Shown here: positions 6,653 through 12,969 of the stretch, piece by piece
Layout of the letters: each line of letters starts with the position of its first letter
Numbering within the stretch: the stretch's first letter is position 1
IMG/VR virus record: IMGVR_UViG_3300017963_000173
Location: 1 to 30,580 of that record
From: a virus
Reading direction: 5' to 3' (one strand)
Length of the DNA stretch: 30,580 nt
Program-made: the position numbers and the translations under genes
The notes under the pieces: generated by a model
What the model saw: only the letters and a program-made list of their open reading frames with translations
What the model was told of the DNA's origin: nothing
Databases searched by the model: none

Positions 6653-6681
6653 GATATACTCTCCTATATTTTTTTAAAAGT

Positions 6682-6718
6682 ACTTGCAAGATGGATTTTA
6701 CAACAAAATCTTGCAAGT
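6682..6718. promoter_or_regulatory. 11-bp inverted repeat between divergent genes
   Basis: ACTTGCAAGAT (6682-6692) and ATCTTGCAAGT (6708-6718) are perfect inverted copies separated by 15 bases. They sit between the leftward gene starting at 6652 and the rightward lipoprotein gene at 6766, where promoters for both must lie (weak + strand candidate TTTACA 6697-6702 with TGTTAT 6721-6726). Likely an operator serving both directions. Confidence 0.55.
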
Positions 6719-6765
6719 TATGTTATAGTATACAAAAGAGATACAAGATACAAGAGCAATATACA

Positions 6766-6924
6766 ATGAAAAAAATTATATTAATTACAGTGATTTTCTT
6801 AGCAGGTTGCGTTAATCACAAATGCGATGAGTCGATACAAGATAGATTAGATCGTGAGCGTATAGCAGACCCGCATTTGTATATTTGTGTAGCACGTGAT
6901 GGTTTTGATTGTAAAACTAAATGA
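6766..6924 (+). CDS. Small lipoprotein, 52 residues
   Basis: Starts MKKIILITVIFLAGCVNHKC: a basic N-terminus, a hydrophobic core and the lipobox LAGC, predicting lipid modification at Cys15 and about 38 mature residues containing three more Cys. It would sit in the envelope of an infected Gram-negative cell. It could be an outer-membrane spanin-type or superinfection-exclusion lipoprotein, but it is not proline-rich like classical Rz1. The stop overlaps the methyltransferase start (ATGA), so the two are translationally coupled. An in-frame upstream ATG at 6691 lies inside the operator and is unlikely. Confidence 0.65.
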   Translation: MKKIILITVIFLAGCVNHKCDESIQDRLDRERIADPHLYICVARDGFDCKTK

Positions 6925-7898
6925 AATATTTAGATTTATTTAGTGGCGGGGGTGGCATAGCGTTGGGATTCGAAAAAGCAGGATTCACCCCCATCGCTTT
7001 AATAGATTCTGACAAAGACTGTTGCAAGACTTTAGGATTTAATCGGCCAAATTGGAATATTATTTGCCGCGACATTAAAGATATTAATTTTAATAGGTAC
7101 AATAATATAGATTTAATCACTGCCGGTATTCCTTGCCAAGCTTTTAGCTATGCCGGCAACAAGTTAGGACTTGAAGATACTAGAGGCACTTTGTTTTATG
7201 AAGTTGCAAAAGCTGTAACACACACAAACCCTAAAATTTTTATAATAGAAAATGTCAAAGGCCTAGAGTCACATAATGCTGGATTAACCTTAAAAACTAT
7301 GGTTACTGTATTTGAAGATTTGGGTTATACAGTAAATTACAAAATTTTAAATGCAATGAATTACAATGTGGCGCAAAAACGCGAGCGATTATTCATAGTT
7401 GGAACAAAAGCCAATTTAAATATTAATTTTAAATTTCCTGAGCCAAGCGATAATATATTAACTTTAAAAGATGCTTTGATTGATGTTCCAGAATCTGCTG
7501 GTTATTTTTACTCAAAAAAAAGATACGATATTTTAAAATTAATTCCACCTGGGGGGTGCTGGCGTAACTTACCTATCCACATACAAAAACAATACATGGG
7601 TGCTAGCTATTATCAATCAGGTGGCAAAACTGGTATAGCAAAGCGATTAAGCTGGGATGAGCCTTGCCTTACGCTTACTTGCAGCCCTTCACAAAAACAA
7701 ACAGAGCGTTGTCATCCTGATGAAACAAGACCATTGACAATCAGAGAGTACGCAAGAGTCCAGACCTTTCCTGATGACTGGGATTTCCAAGGCTCTATTA
7801 GTTCTCAATATAAACAAATAGGTAATGCTGTGCCTGTTAATCTAGCGTATGCCATGGGCAAGGCTAGTCTAACAGCCCTGCAAACGCATCACCATTAA
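6921..7898 (+). CDS. DNA (cytosine-5-)-methyltransferase
   Basis: 325 residues with the canonical motif order: I, DLFSGGGGIALGFEKAGF (residues 5-22); IV, IPCQAFS with catalytic Cys72; VI, ENV (Glu111); VIII, QKRERLFIVG (residues 153-162); a target-recognition region; IX, RPLTIREYARVQTFP; and X, QIGNAVPVNLA. It transfers methyl from S-adenosylmethionine to C5 of cytosine in a specific sequence. The target is not readable from the sequence. No restriction endonuclease lies beside it, so it probably protects phage DNA from host restriction. It is coupled to the upstream lipoprotein gene. Its last 35 bases overlap the convergent initiator gene. Confidence 0.93.
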   Translation: MKYLDLFSGGGGIALGFEKAGFTPIALIDSDKDCCKTLGFNRPNWNIICRDIKDINFNRYNNIDLITAGIPCQAFSYAGNKLGLEDTRGTLFYEVAKAVTHTNPKIFIIENVKGLESHNAGLTLKTMVTVFEDLGYTVNYKILNAMNYNVAQKRERLFIVGTKANLNINFKFPEPSDNILTLKDALIDVPESAGYFYSKKRYDILKLIPPGGCWRNLPIHIQKQYMGASYYQSGGKTGIAKRLSWDEPCLTLTCSPSQKQTERCHPDETRPLTIREYARVQTFPDDWDFQGSISSQYKQIGNAVPVNLAYAMGKASLTALQTHHH

Positions 7899-9894
7899 CC
7901 ACAATTTTTCTTTGAGTGTACTCAGGTATTAAACCAGCGGCTTCCATTTCTTCGCGCATCCTTAACGCCTTTTCGTTTCTCGACCTTACAAAGTCATCTT
8001 TTTCTTGCGCTTGCCTTTTGGCCTCAAGCTCATCAATTTTTATAACTTGATGCCCATCAACAAAATCTTCCATTCCTAGTTTTGCTTCCAAGTCAAAAAT
8101 TTCCACCTCCAAATCTAATTTTACGTTAGGCTTTGGATAGCTTGGATATTTTTTTGCATAATATTTAAACGCCAACAAATCCAATTTTTTGTTTAATTTA
8201 ATATTTTCGATGCACTCGTAAGATTTATCCTCGATAACCTCATAGGCGTTTTTTTCTTTGCCCAAATATCTATACATTTTTTTTAAATCTATTTTACGTG
8301 AACCTAGGTTTAATTTGTTTACCAACTCACTTCTGACTTCAATAAACAACTGTAATGCCTTGGCTTCAGTTATATACTGTGACTGAATCTCAGCCTGCTC
8401 ACGCTGTTTTTTTAACTCAGCAATAGGATTTATCATTTGAAGCAGCGTTTGCGTCTCCTGCCCTATTATTTGAGCGTTATAGCGCATCTCAGAATACAAA
8501 TCATTGACGACTTTGTCTTGCATCATGGTTTCAGTCAACAATTCAGCTACTGCATATCCACGATTGATTAAATAATCATTTGTGTATTCATCTATTGCAA
8601 ACCCTTGTTTCTGCATATGCTCATGAATCAAATCAATATTTTCGTTAACAATATCGCTCAAGCGTTTGTTGATTTCGCCTGGAATATATCTATTGCGGTT
8701 TTCAGCTTTAAGTTTTTTCCATCTAAGCTCATAGTCAAATAGTTCATTTACAAAGCTATGCTCAAAAGCTTGAACATAGCCCTCTGGTGGATGCCTCAAC
8801 ATGTCAATCAATGCCCCGATAGGTGATATTATTTTTTTATTAATTTTTATTTTGCCGAGTAAGAATGTGACATAATCCAATCTGTCAGTCAAGTTATTAG
8901 ACTCAATTACACCTTTCAAGTCTTGTTCGAAATTAGGTTTGTTGCAGGTTCTAGCAAAGTAAGCGCACAAATTTTTGAGATGATTTTTTATTTTTTTATT
9001 TAAAACGTTTCGTTCTTCCTGTGTGGCTGCGTGCAAAGGGGGTGGTAATTTCATGTTGTTGTACTTTCCTCGAGGCTTTGAGTCTTGGCTGATTTCCTGC
9101 TTCCTATTCTCTGACGTAGATAATATACGAGACGAATATATAATAAAATTAAAGCTATCTATGTCTGTACGAAATGTATGCATACTTTGTGTCAGGGGGG
9201 GGTGACGTTTTGCAGGGATACTTTGGGGGCAATCTGTACGTTTTGCAGGGGTACTTTTAACACCGCTGCCTTTGCTGTAGCTAATGCCTCTGCACAAAGG
9301 TGAGATTACAAGAGTTGATTTAACCAGCTCGTTTTCTTTTTGTTTTTTCTCTTGTAAAAATCCTGATTGTCTAAGCTCAATACTAGTTCGACGCCAAACT
9401 CTATCAGACACCCCCAGCTCAGATTTAATATTATTAACTCTAATCTCCCAAGTGCTTTTGAAGCTGGTTCTATACATGCAATATATCGCGCAAATAATCG
9501 CCTCTGAGCTTAGATTTGAATCAATTAGATACTTTGGTGCTTTGAGATAAACATTGCCTTCAATCGAATTTATGAGCTCTAAGCTTTTACCTGCTTTGCC
9601 AGTCGTGCTGCTTACAACTTTAATAAAATTATTTTCTTCTAGATTTTGGCGGACGGTTGCCCAAGCTCTGTCTTTAAATTTAAATTTCTTTTTGATGTCA
9701 TACACTCTAGGACTCCAACCTTCAGGCCGTGAATGCAAATATAACAATACTGCTTTAGCTCTAAGCGACAGAGACTCAGAGAAAAATATTTCAGTTGATA
9801 TGCGAGTGTGATAATTGTTTTGGAAATTGAAGAAAGATTTTGCTTTGATAGCTTCTAGTGCTTGTGCACATGTTGACTTATTTTTCCTAGCCAT
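7864..9894 (-). CDS. Replication initiator protein with two winged-helix domains
   Basis: 676 residues. Residues about 30-105 (LSLRAKAVLLYLHSRPEGW, then a recognition-helix region and NNFIKVVSS) and about 122-185 (LSSEAIICAIYCMYR, NNIKSELGVSDRVWRR, SGFLQEKK) look like two winged helix-turn-helix domains, as in plasmid and phage initiators. Residues about 205-250 are a Pro/Lys/Arg-rich linker encoded by iteron-like repeats. The remaining 420 residues are mainly helical, with no Walker motif or polymerase signature seen. The architecture (DNA-binding N-terminus, linker over repeats, C-terminal recruiting half) recalls lambda O. The start at 9894 is supported by CAAGAGGA. The function is inferred from domains and context. 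Confidence 0.65.
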   Translation of the reverse strand: MARKNKSTCAQALEAIKAKSFFNFQNNYHTRISTEIFFSESLSLRAKAVLLYLHSRPEGWSPRVYDIKKKFKFKDRAWATVRQNLEENNFIKVVSSTTGKAGKSLELINSIEGNVYLKAPKYLIDSNLSSEAIICAIYCMYRTSFKSTWEIRVNNIKSELGVSDRVWRRTSIELRQSGFLQEKKQKENELVKSTLVISPLCRGISYSKGSGVKSTPAKRTDCPQSIPAKRHPPLTQSMHTFRTDIDSFNFIIYSSRILSTSENRKQEISQDSKPRGKYNNMKLPPPLHAATQEERNVLNKKIKNHLKNLCAYFARTCNKPNFEQDLKGVIESNNLTDRLDYVTFLLGKIKINKKIISPIGALIDMLRHPPEGYVQAFEHSFVNELFDYELRWKKLKAENRNRYIPGEINKRLSDIVNENIDLIHEHMQKQGFAIDEYTNDYLINRGYAVAELLTETMMQDKVVNDLYSEMRYNAQIIGQETQTLLQMINPIAELKKQREQAEIQSQYITEAKALQLFIEVRSELVNKLNLGSRKIDLKKMYRYLGKEKNAYEVIEDKSYECIENIKLNKKLDLLAFKYYAKKYPSYPKPNVKLDLEVEIFDLEAKLGMEDFVDGHQVIKIDELEAKRQAQEKDDFVRSRNEKALRMREEMEAAGLIPEYTQRKIVVNGDAFAGLLD
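9120..9257. other. Candidate replication origin (iterons plus A+T-rich tract)
   Basis: ACGTTTTGCAGGGATACTTT (9205-9224) and ACGTTTTGCAGGGGTACTTT (9238-9257) differ at one base. A degenerate third copy, ACG-N11-TACTTT, is at 9169-9188. The centres are 36 and 33 bases apart, about three helical turns. Next to them, 9120-9160 is almost pure A+T. All lie in the linker-coding part of the initiator gene, as in the lambda O gene. A run of eight G then TG lies at 9195-9204 between copies. Confidence 0.5.
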
Positions 9895-9922
9895 TTAATA
9901 TTCCTCTTGACGATAAAGATTT

Positions 9923-9951
9923 GCCCGCCCCCTCGGCGGGCTTATTTTTTT
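9923..9951 (+). terminator. Strong hairpin with + strand U tract
   Basis: GCCCGCC (9923-9929) and GGCGGGC (9935-9941) form a perfect 7-bp G+C stem followed by TTATTTTTTT. It is a rho-independent terminator for rightward transcripts, yet the neighbouring genes run leftward. It would stop antisense transcription crossing the initiator gene. On the - strand it lies in the leader of the initiator mRNA. Confidence 0.65.
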
Positions 9952-9981
9952 AACGTTTAATTAAATAATTTAATTAGCGAA

Positions 9982-9990
9982 ATTGTATCA
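9982..9990 (-). promoter_or_regulatory. Extended -10 promoter candidate for the initiator
   Basis: The - strand reads TGATACAAT (9990-9982), an extended -10 element, about 90 bases upstream of the initiator start. It is adjacent to a perfect A/T palindrome (9958-9976, arms TAATTAAAT/ATTTAATTA) and to one GGGGGTG word (9995-10001). The -35 match is poor. Confidence 0.35.
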
Positions 9991-10020
9991 AAATCACCCC
10001 CAAAGATAAAGCGATCATAT

Positions 10021-10761
10021 TCACGGTGTGGATTCATTGTTGTTTGAATTTTCTATGTCATCCCAAAATTTTTTTAATTCAGTTTCAGAACAGCGCAGTA
10101 TATCAATAGTACTCCAATATTCTTCTTCTTCTTTAAAATGATAATAAAACAGAGTTTCCGACACTTTCATTCTGAATCTAGAGCCTTCAGTTGCCCTTAA
10201 ATACAAATCACCGTCTTGTCTAAATCTTTGCAAATCGCCTTCAAGTATCGCTACGTTTTCTGATGGTGATAATGTGTTTTCATACTTGTTGTGATAAAAA
10301 ACTGTATAACCACAAAAAGTAAATGCTTGATTGCTTTCTGAGACTTTCTTAAAACATTTGTCTGAGGCCATAAGCTCAACGGTGATAAGATTATGATTAA
10401 TGCACTCATCTAATTTTTCGACCTCGTCCTTAACAATATCTGAGAACATCCAAGCTTTTGTTTCCGGGTCAAATCTTCCGCCGTATTGTTTGCAAAACCC
10501 AATGATGTGTTCATTGTACGTAAACTTAAGCGTTACAACACTTGCTTTTTCTTGGCCACCTCTAGAAAGCTCGTATACTCTATCAGTGCCCCATTTTGTT
10601 TTTACAGATAGGTCATTTACTAGCAATAAGTGATTTTTGCCAACCTCTAATTTTTCTGAGTGTTCGTTAATTTTCAGCCGCGCTTGATATCCATTTTCTA
10701 AACAGTGATAGTAAATTCTCCCTTTTTTTACTATTTCTAATTTTACAGTCTTTGGTTTCAT
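10021..10761 (-). CDS. Hypothetical protein with GGRF-KAWMF motif
   Basis: 246 residues, mainly alpha/beta, acidic C-terminus. Residues about 84-120 read HIIGFCKQYGGRFDPETK then AWMFSDIVKDEVEKLDE. The pattern of helix, GGR(F/W)D, K-AW-F, helix resembles a short module seen in HARP-like and other DNA-processing proteins; I cannot name the family. It sits between the initiator and ERF genes in a leftward block, so a replication or recombination accessory role is inferred. The ribosome binding site is weak. An 11-bp inverted repeat lies about 50 bases upstream. Confidence 0.55.
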   Translation of the reverse strand: MKPKTVKLEIVKKGRIYYHCLENGYQARLKINEHSEKLEVGKNHLLLVNDLSVKTKWGTDRVYELSRGGQEKASVVTLKFTYNEHIIGFCKQYGGRFDPETKAWMFSDIVKDEVEKLDECINHNLITVELMASDKCFKKVSESNQAFTFCGYTVFYHNKYENTLSPSENVAILEGDLQRFRQDGDLYLRATEGSRFRMKVSETLFYYHFKEEEEYWSTIDILRCSETELKKFWDDIENSNNNESTP

Positions 10762-10812
10762 GTTATTATTTTTATTAATTTGTGTTACAATAGATTAATT
10801 CCATGTATTCAG

Positions 10813-10848
10813 TCCTTTCTCTGTGCATTGTTTCCGCCAGAGAAAGGA
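10813..10848. promoter_or_regulatory. 11-bp inverted repeat
   Basis: TCCTTTCTCTG (10813-10823) and CAGAGAAAGGA (10838-10848) are perfect inverted copies with a 14-base loop. They lie between two leftward genes, just after the stop at 10856. There is no clear U tract on the - strand, so an RNA hairpin (processing or attenuation) or an operator is more likely than a terminator. Confidence 0.45.
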
Positions 10849-10855
10849 TATTTTG

Positions 10856-11230
10856 TTAATTCAATGTTGCACCCGCACATAAGTTTTTAATTGTGTCGTA
10901 CTGCTCAGCTTCTATTAATTCTCTTGCATGTTTGGCAATTAACTTGTATAAGACGCATAGCTCGTCAAAAAAATACGTTTTTTCTTTAGAGTCAATGCCA
11001 AGATTATATTTTTCTAAAATAATTTTTATCACGTTAGTCATTTCTTCAGGTACGGCATGCTTAAAATCAAATCGATGTAATAGTTCTTTTTTAAATTTTG
11101 CTTGCTCTTTCATATCTTTTAATTCTTTTAAATCATTTTCTATTTTCAAAAAAATGGCGTTTCTGACAACAGGTAAATAATGCGTTTCAAGCATCCAGTT
11201 TAAAACTTTTTTTTCGGTTTTATCGAACAT
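10856..11230 (-). CDS. Hypothetical helical protein, 124 residues
   Basis: Starts MFDKTEKKVLNWMLETHYLP, and the whole sequence is predicted helical with many Lys/Glu. No motif recognised. CGAGG before the ATG gives a fair ribosome binding site. It lies in the leftward replication block between ERF and the 246-residue protein. On its upstream side is the divergent zinc-ribbon microprotein gene at 11282, so a promoter region must lie in 11231-11281; ATTATATC on the - strand is a possible -10. Confidence 0.6.
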   Translation of the reverse strand: MFDKTEKKVLNWMLETHYLPVVRNAIFLKIENDLKELKDMKEQAKFKKELLHRFDFKHAVPEEMTNVIKIILEKYNLGIDSKEKTYFFDELCVLYKLIAKHARELIEAEQYDTIKNLCAGATLN

Positions 11231-11281
11231 TTGTTAGCCTCGTGATATAATAGTGTATGTTAAAGTTTAAAGGGGGTGACA

Positions 11282-11455
11282 ATGTCACAATGTGAGCATA
11301 ATTATATCGTAATTTTATGGAACAAAACAGTAAACACTAAAAGCGCGCGTGAACTGCTTTGCACCAAATGTTTAAATATCCTAGATTACGAAGACCTATT
11401 AAAATTAAAAGAAAGAAAAAATCTAGATTTAAATGACAAAAAATCTAAAGATTAG
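11282..11455 (+). CDS. Zinc-ribbon-like microprotein, 57 residues
   Basis: Starts MSQCEHNYIVILWNKTVNTK and continues to LLCTKCLNILDYEDLL plus a lysine-rich tail. C4-x-H6 and C27-x2-C30 form a likely zinc-binding four-ligand set around a beta hairpin. AAAGGGGGTGACA upstream of the ATG is a good Shine-Dalgarno match, with one of the 36 GGGGGTG words serving as the site. It is the only + strand gene inside the leftward replication block and its end overlaps the ERF stop by 11 bases. Possible transcription or replication modulator. Confidence 0.65.
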   Translation: MSQCEHNYIVILWNKTVNTKSARELLCTKCLNILDYEDLLKLKERKNLDLNDKKSKD

Positions 11456-12038
11456 TAATTCTTTCAATTAATTCTAACATTTGACGTTCCTGTAATTCTT
11501 TTAGTTTATTAACTTTATACATGTTACAAAAACTTTGTACATTTTTTTCTAACTTTCTGTCTTTAATCAAAGTCACAAGTCTATCATATGTGTTTGCAGG
11601 CTGATTATATTTAATTTCATGATGCGAGTTCTCTGTATCATTATCGCCTTCAACAGGAATACAGAATACTTGTAAAGCTGCATACTTATACGCTGCTGAT
11701 AATGCTTTGTTAGTTGCTTTATCGCCGCTGTCCATTGCTTCACCATATACAACAACTTCATGTTTGCTACCATCCTCTGCTGCCACAAAAGTGTATTTAA
11801 CTTTAACTGTGATATAAAATAATGCTGTGCCTTTTTGATTGACGCGCTCAACTACTGTGCGTTCCATAACTTCAGGTAGCATACACAGACCATATTTAGA
11901 TAATAATGGTGCTAGTGCATTATATACATCATCAATACCACGAAATTTATATCTTTGCGCTTGATTAATATTATCTTTACTGATTCCAGTTTTTGCTAAC
12001 TCTGTTTGTATTTGATTAATGCAGTTATATACTTTCAT
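11445..12038 (-). CDS. erf: ERF family single-strand annealing recombinase
   Basis: 197 residues. The N-terminal 140 residues follow the ERF pattern: an amphipathic helix, then YKFRGIDDVYNALAPLLSKY, a beta segment (VVERVNQKGTALFYITVKV), a second (HEVVVYGEAMDSGDKATNKA) and LSAAYKYAALQVFCIPVEGD. ERF proteins form rings that anneal complementary single strands, supporting phage recombination, concatemer formation or genome circularisation after infection. The C-terminal 55 residues are variable. A 31-residue membrane peptide gene ends exactly at its ATG, so the two are coupled. Confidence 0.88.
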   Translation of the reverse strand: MKVYNCINQIQTELAKTGISKDNINQAQRYKFRGIDDVYNALAPLLSKYGLCMLPEVMERTVVERVNQKGTALFYITVKVKYTFVAAEDGSKHEVVVYGEAMDSGDKATNKALSAAYKYAALQVFCIPVEGDNDTENSHHEIKYNQPANTYDRLVTLIKDRKLEKNVQSFCNMYKVNKLKELQERQMLELIERITNL

Positions 12039-12134
12039 TTATTTTTGCCTTTTTGCTTTGTTTTCTTTTAATTTAAAAAATATATAATATACTCCTAACC
12101 AAAAAATCATTTTAAAAATAAATAGTTCTATCAT
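12039..12134 (-). CDS. Membrane microprotein, 31 residues
   Basis: Reads MIELFIFKMIFWLGVYYIFF followed by a basic tail (KLKENKAKRQK). AGAGAGG is well spaced before the ATG and the stop directly abuts the ERF start codon, strong signs of real translation. One transmembrane helix with a cytoplasmic positive tail. It may be an effector or may serve mainly to couple ERF translation. Confidence 0.55.
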   Translation of the reverse strand: MIELFIFKMIFWLGVYYIFFKLKENKAKRQK

Positions 12135-12142
12135 TGTATGCC

Positions 12143-12177
12143 TCTCTTATGTTAAAAATTTATTGTAACATAAGAGA
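12143..12177. promoter_or_regulatory. 12-bp inverted repeat upstream of the ERF operon
   Basis: TCTCTTATGTTA (12143-12154) and TAACATAAGAGA (12166-12177) are perfect inverted copies with an 11-base centre. They begin eight bases upstream of the microprotein start and include its ribosome binding site on one arm. Operator or translation-controlling hairpin. Confidence 0.5.
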
Positions 12178-12193
12178 AGACAAAGGGAAACAT

Positions 12194-12358
12194 CTAATTA
12201 TCATCAGGCGAAAAATCTACAGAATCGTCAGGCAGTCCCAGGGTTTTTTCTAGCGCACGTTCTGCGGTTTGTTCTGCGACACCGTCATTTTTCTTAAAAA
12301 TATAAGGTGCTGAAACACCCCCCATTATTAATAAACATACAATAATGATTTTAATCAT
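12194..12358 (-). CDS. Small membrane-anchored protein, 54 residues
   Basis: Starts MIKIIIVCLLIMGGVSAPYI, a membrane anchor or signal segment, then FKKNDGVAEQTAERALEKTLG and an acidic end (LPDDSVDFSPDD). CGGAGA lies at suitable distance upstream. Small phage proteins with a single N-terminal helix followed by an E-x-AER-like helix and DLTP-like end are known to me from other podovirus genomes, without firm function. It is upstream of the ERF pair in the same orientation. Confidence 0.55.
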   Translation of the reverse strand: MIKIIIVCLLIMGGVSAPYIFKKNDGVAEQTAERALEKTLGLPDDSVDFSPDDN

Positions 12359-12407
12359 GTGAGAAATCTCCGATATTTAAATTACACCTATTATTGTAAA
12401 CTATAAA

Positions 12408-12460
12408 TGCTATGTGCTGCGCACCATATGCAAGGGTCAAGGATGAAAACGCACATAGCA
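12408..12460. promoter_or_regulatory. 10-bp inverted repeat, widely spaced
   Basis: TGCTATGTGC (12408-12417) and GCACATAGCA (12451-12460) are perfect inverted copies 33 bases apart. They lie in the 144-bp divergent region between the leftward gene at 12358 and the rightward gene at 12503. They may be paired operator half-sites bridging two promoters. Confidence 0.4.
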
Positions 12461-12472
12461 CCATTTAAGTTA

Positions 12473-12492
12473 CCCACTATACTTATAGTGGG
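12473..12492 (+). promoter_or_regulatory. Palindrome overlapping the ribosome binding site
   Basis: CCCACTATA and TATAGTGGG form a near-continuous hairpin with an ACTT tip. Its 3' arm supplies the first three G of the GGGGGTG at 12490-12496, which acts as Shine-Dalgarno for the ATG at 12503. The hairpin could hide the ribosome site or be a DNA operator. Confidence 0.45.
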
Positions 12493-12502
12493 GGTGATTC
12501 AT

Positions 12503-12763
12503 ATGAGAAAAAGGGCATACACTGTGCTGCTAGGCACAGTAACGGCAGTAGGTCTAGGGCTTTGCGTCGGGGGTGTATTTTTTGTGCCATTACTGCCTAT
12601 AGGTTGCACAATTCTAGGTGTGGCAGGTCCCTTAGCTCTTGTTGACGCTAAAACATCAAGTTGTCGAAAAACTTTACTTTCTAAATGTGGAGATAATAAC
12701 ACTGAAGAAAACAGTAATTCCGAAGAAAAAAAAGATTCTGTACATCGAAATTTTACTATTTAA
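12503..12763 (+). CDS. Membrane protein, 86 residues (holin candidate)
   Basis: I start at 12503 because GGGGGTGA lies seven bases upstream; an in-frame ATG at 12407 would run through the inverted repeats. Starts MRKRAYTVLLGTVTAVGLGL, with helices at about 6-27 and 30-50 rich in Gly and Val, then an Asn/Glu/Ser/Lys-rich soluble tail. Two helices with a charged tail fit class II holins. It is the first + gene before the late promoter and may be expressed separately. Confidence 0.55.
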   Translation: MRKRAYTVLLGTVTAVGLGLCVGGVFFVPLLPIGCTILGVAGPLALVDAKTSSCRKTLLSKCGDNNTEENSNSEEKKDSVHRNFTI

Positions 12764-12764
12764 C

Positions 12765-12793
12765 TTGTATCCTGTTGTCGTATTTAGTATAAT
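12765..12793 (+). promoter_or_regulatory. Sigma70-like promoter for the late operon
   Basis: TTGTAT (12765-12770) and TATAAT (12788-12793) are separated by exactly 17 bases, the best promoter match found in the window. All virion genes lie downstream on the same strand, with no equally good site between 12.8 kb and the capsid gene. Confidence 0.65.
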
Positions 12794-12838
12794 AATCAAA
12801 AGCAAGATTCATATTACAAACAAAACGCAACAACAGGA
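12770..12838. promoter_or_regulatory. 9-bp inverted repeat around the late promoter
   Basis: TCCTGTTGT (12770-12778) and ACAACAGGA (12830-12838) are perfect inverted copies. One overlaps the end of the -35 element and spacer, the other the ribosome site of the first gene. Possible operator for the ribbon-helix-helix-like protein encoded at 12959. Confidence 0.4.
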
Positions 12839-12846
12839 ATGCAACA

Positions 12847-12969
12847 ATGGTATCATATCTAGACGAAAGAATAAATGAATATAAGCGCATAGCTGAAGAA
12901 TTAAAGGTTAAAATTGCTGAACTTGAAAAGCTTTTAGAAAAGCTTCAGGGGGCAAATAATGCTAAATGA
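12847..12969 (+). CDS. Coiled-coil microprotein, 40 residues
   Basis: Starts MVSYLDERINEYKRIAEELK, followed by VKIAELEKLLEKLQ: clear heptads of a leucine zipper-like coiled coil. It begins 54 bases after the -10 element of the late promoter, with AGGA nearby, and overlaps the next gene by 11 bases. It may dimerise by itself or with the next protein. Function unknown. Confidence 0.6.
   Translation: MVSYLDERINEYKRIAEELKVKIAELEKLLEKLQGANNAK

Noticed and set aside
11573-11851. 92-residue leftward frame inside ERF
   Set aside because: Same-strand alternate frame of a recognised ERF gene, with low-complexity composition.
12407-12502. N-terminal extension of the 86-residue membrane protein
   Set aside because: It would encode residues through two inverted repeats without a ribosome site; the ATG at 12503 has one and begins a proper membrane segment.
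12639-12878. Overlapping 79-residue + strand frame
   Set aside because: It lies in another frame over the end of the 12503 gene and across the late promoter; it has no ribosome site and looks like a chance frame.
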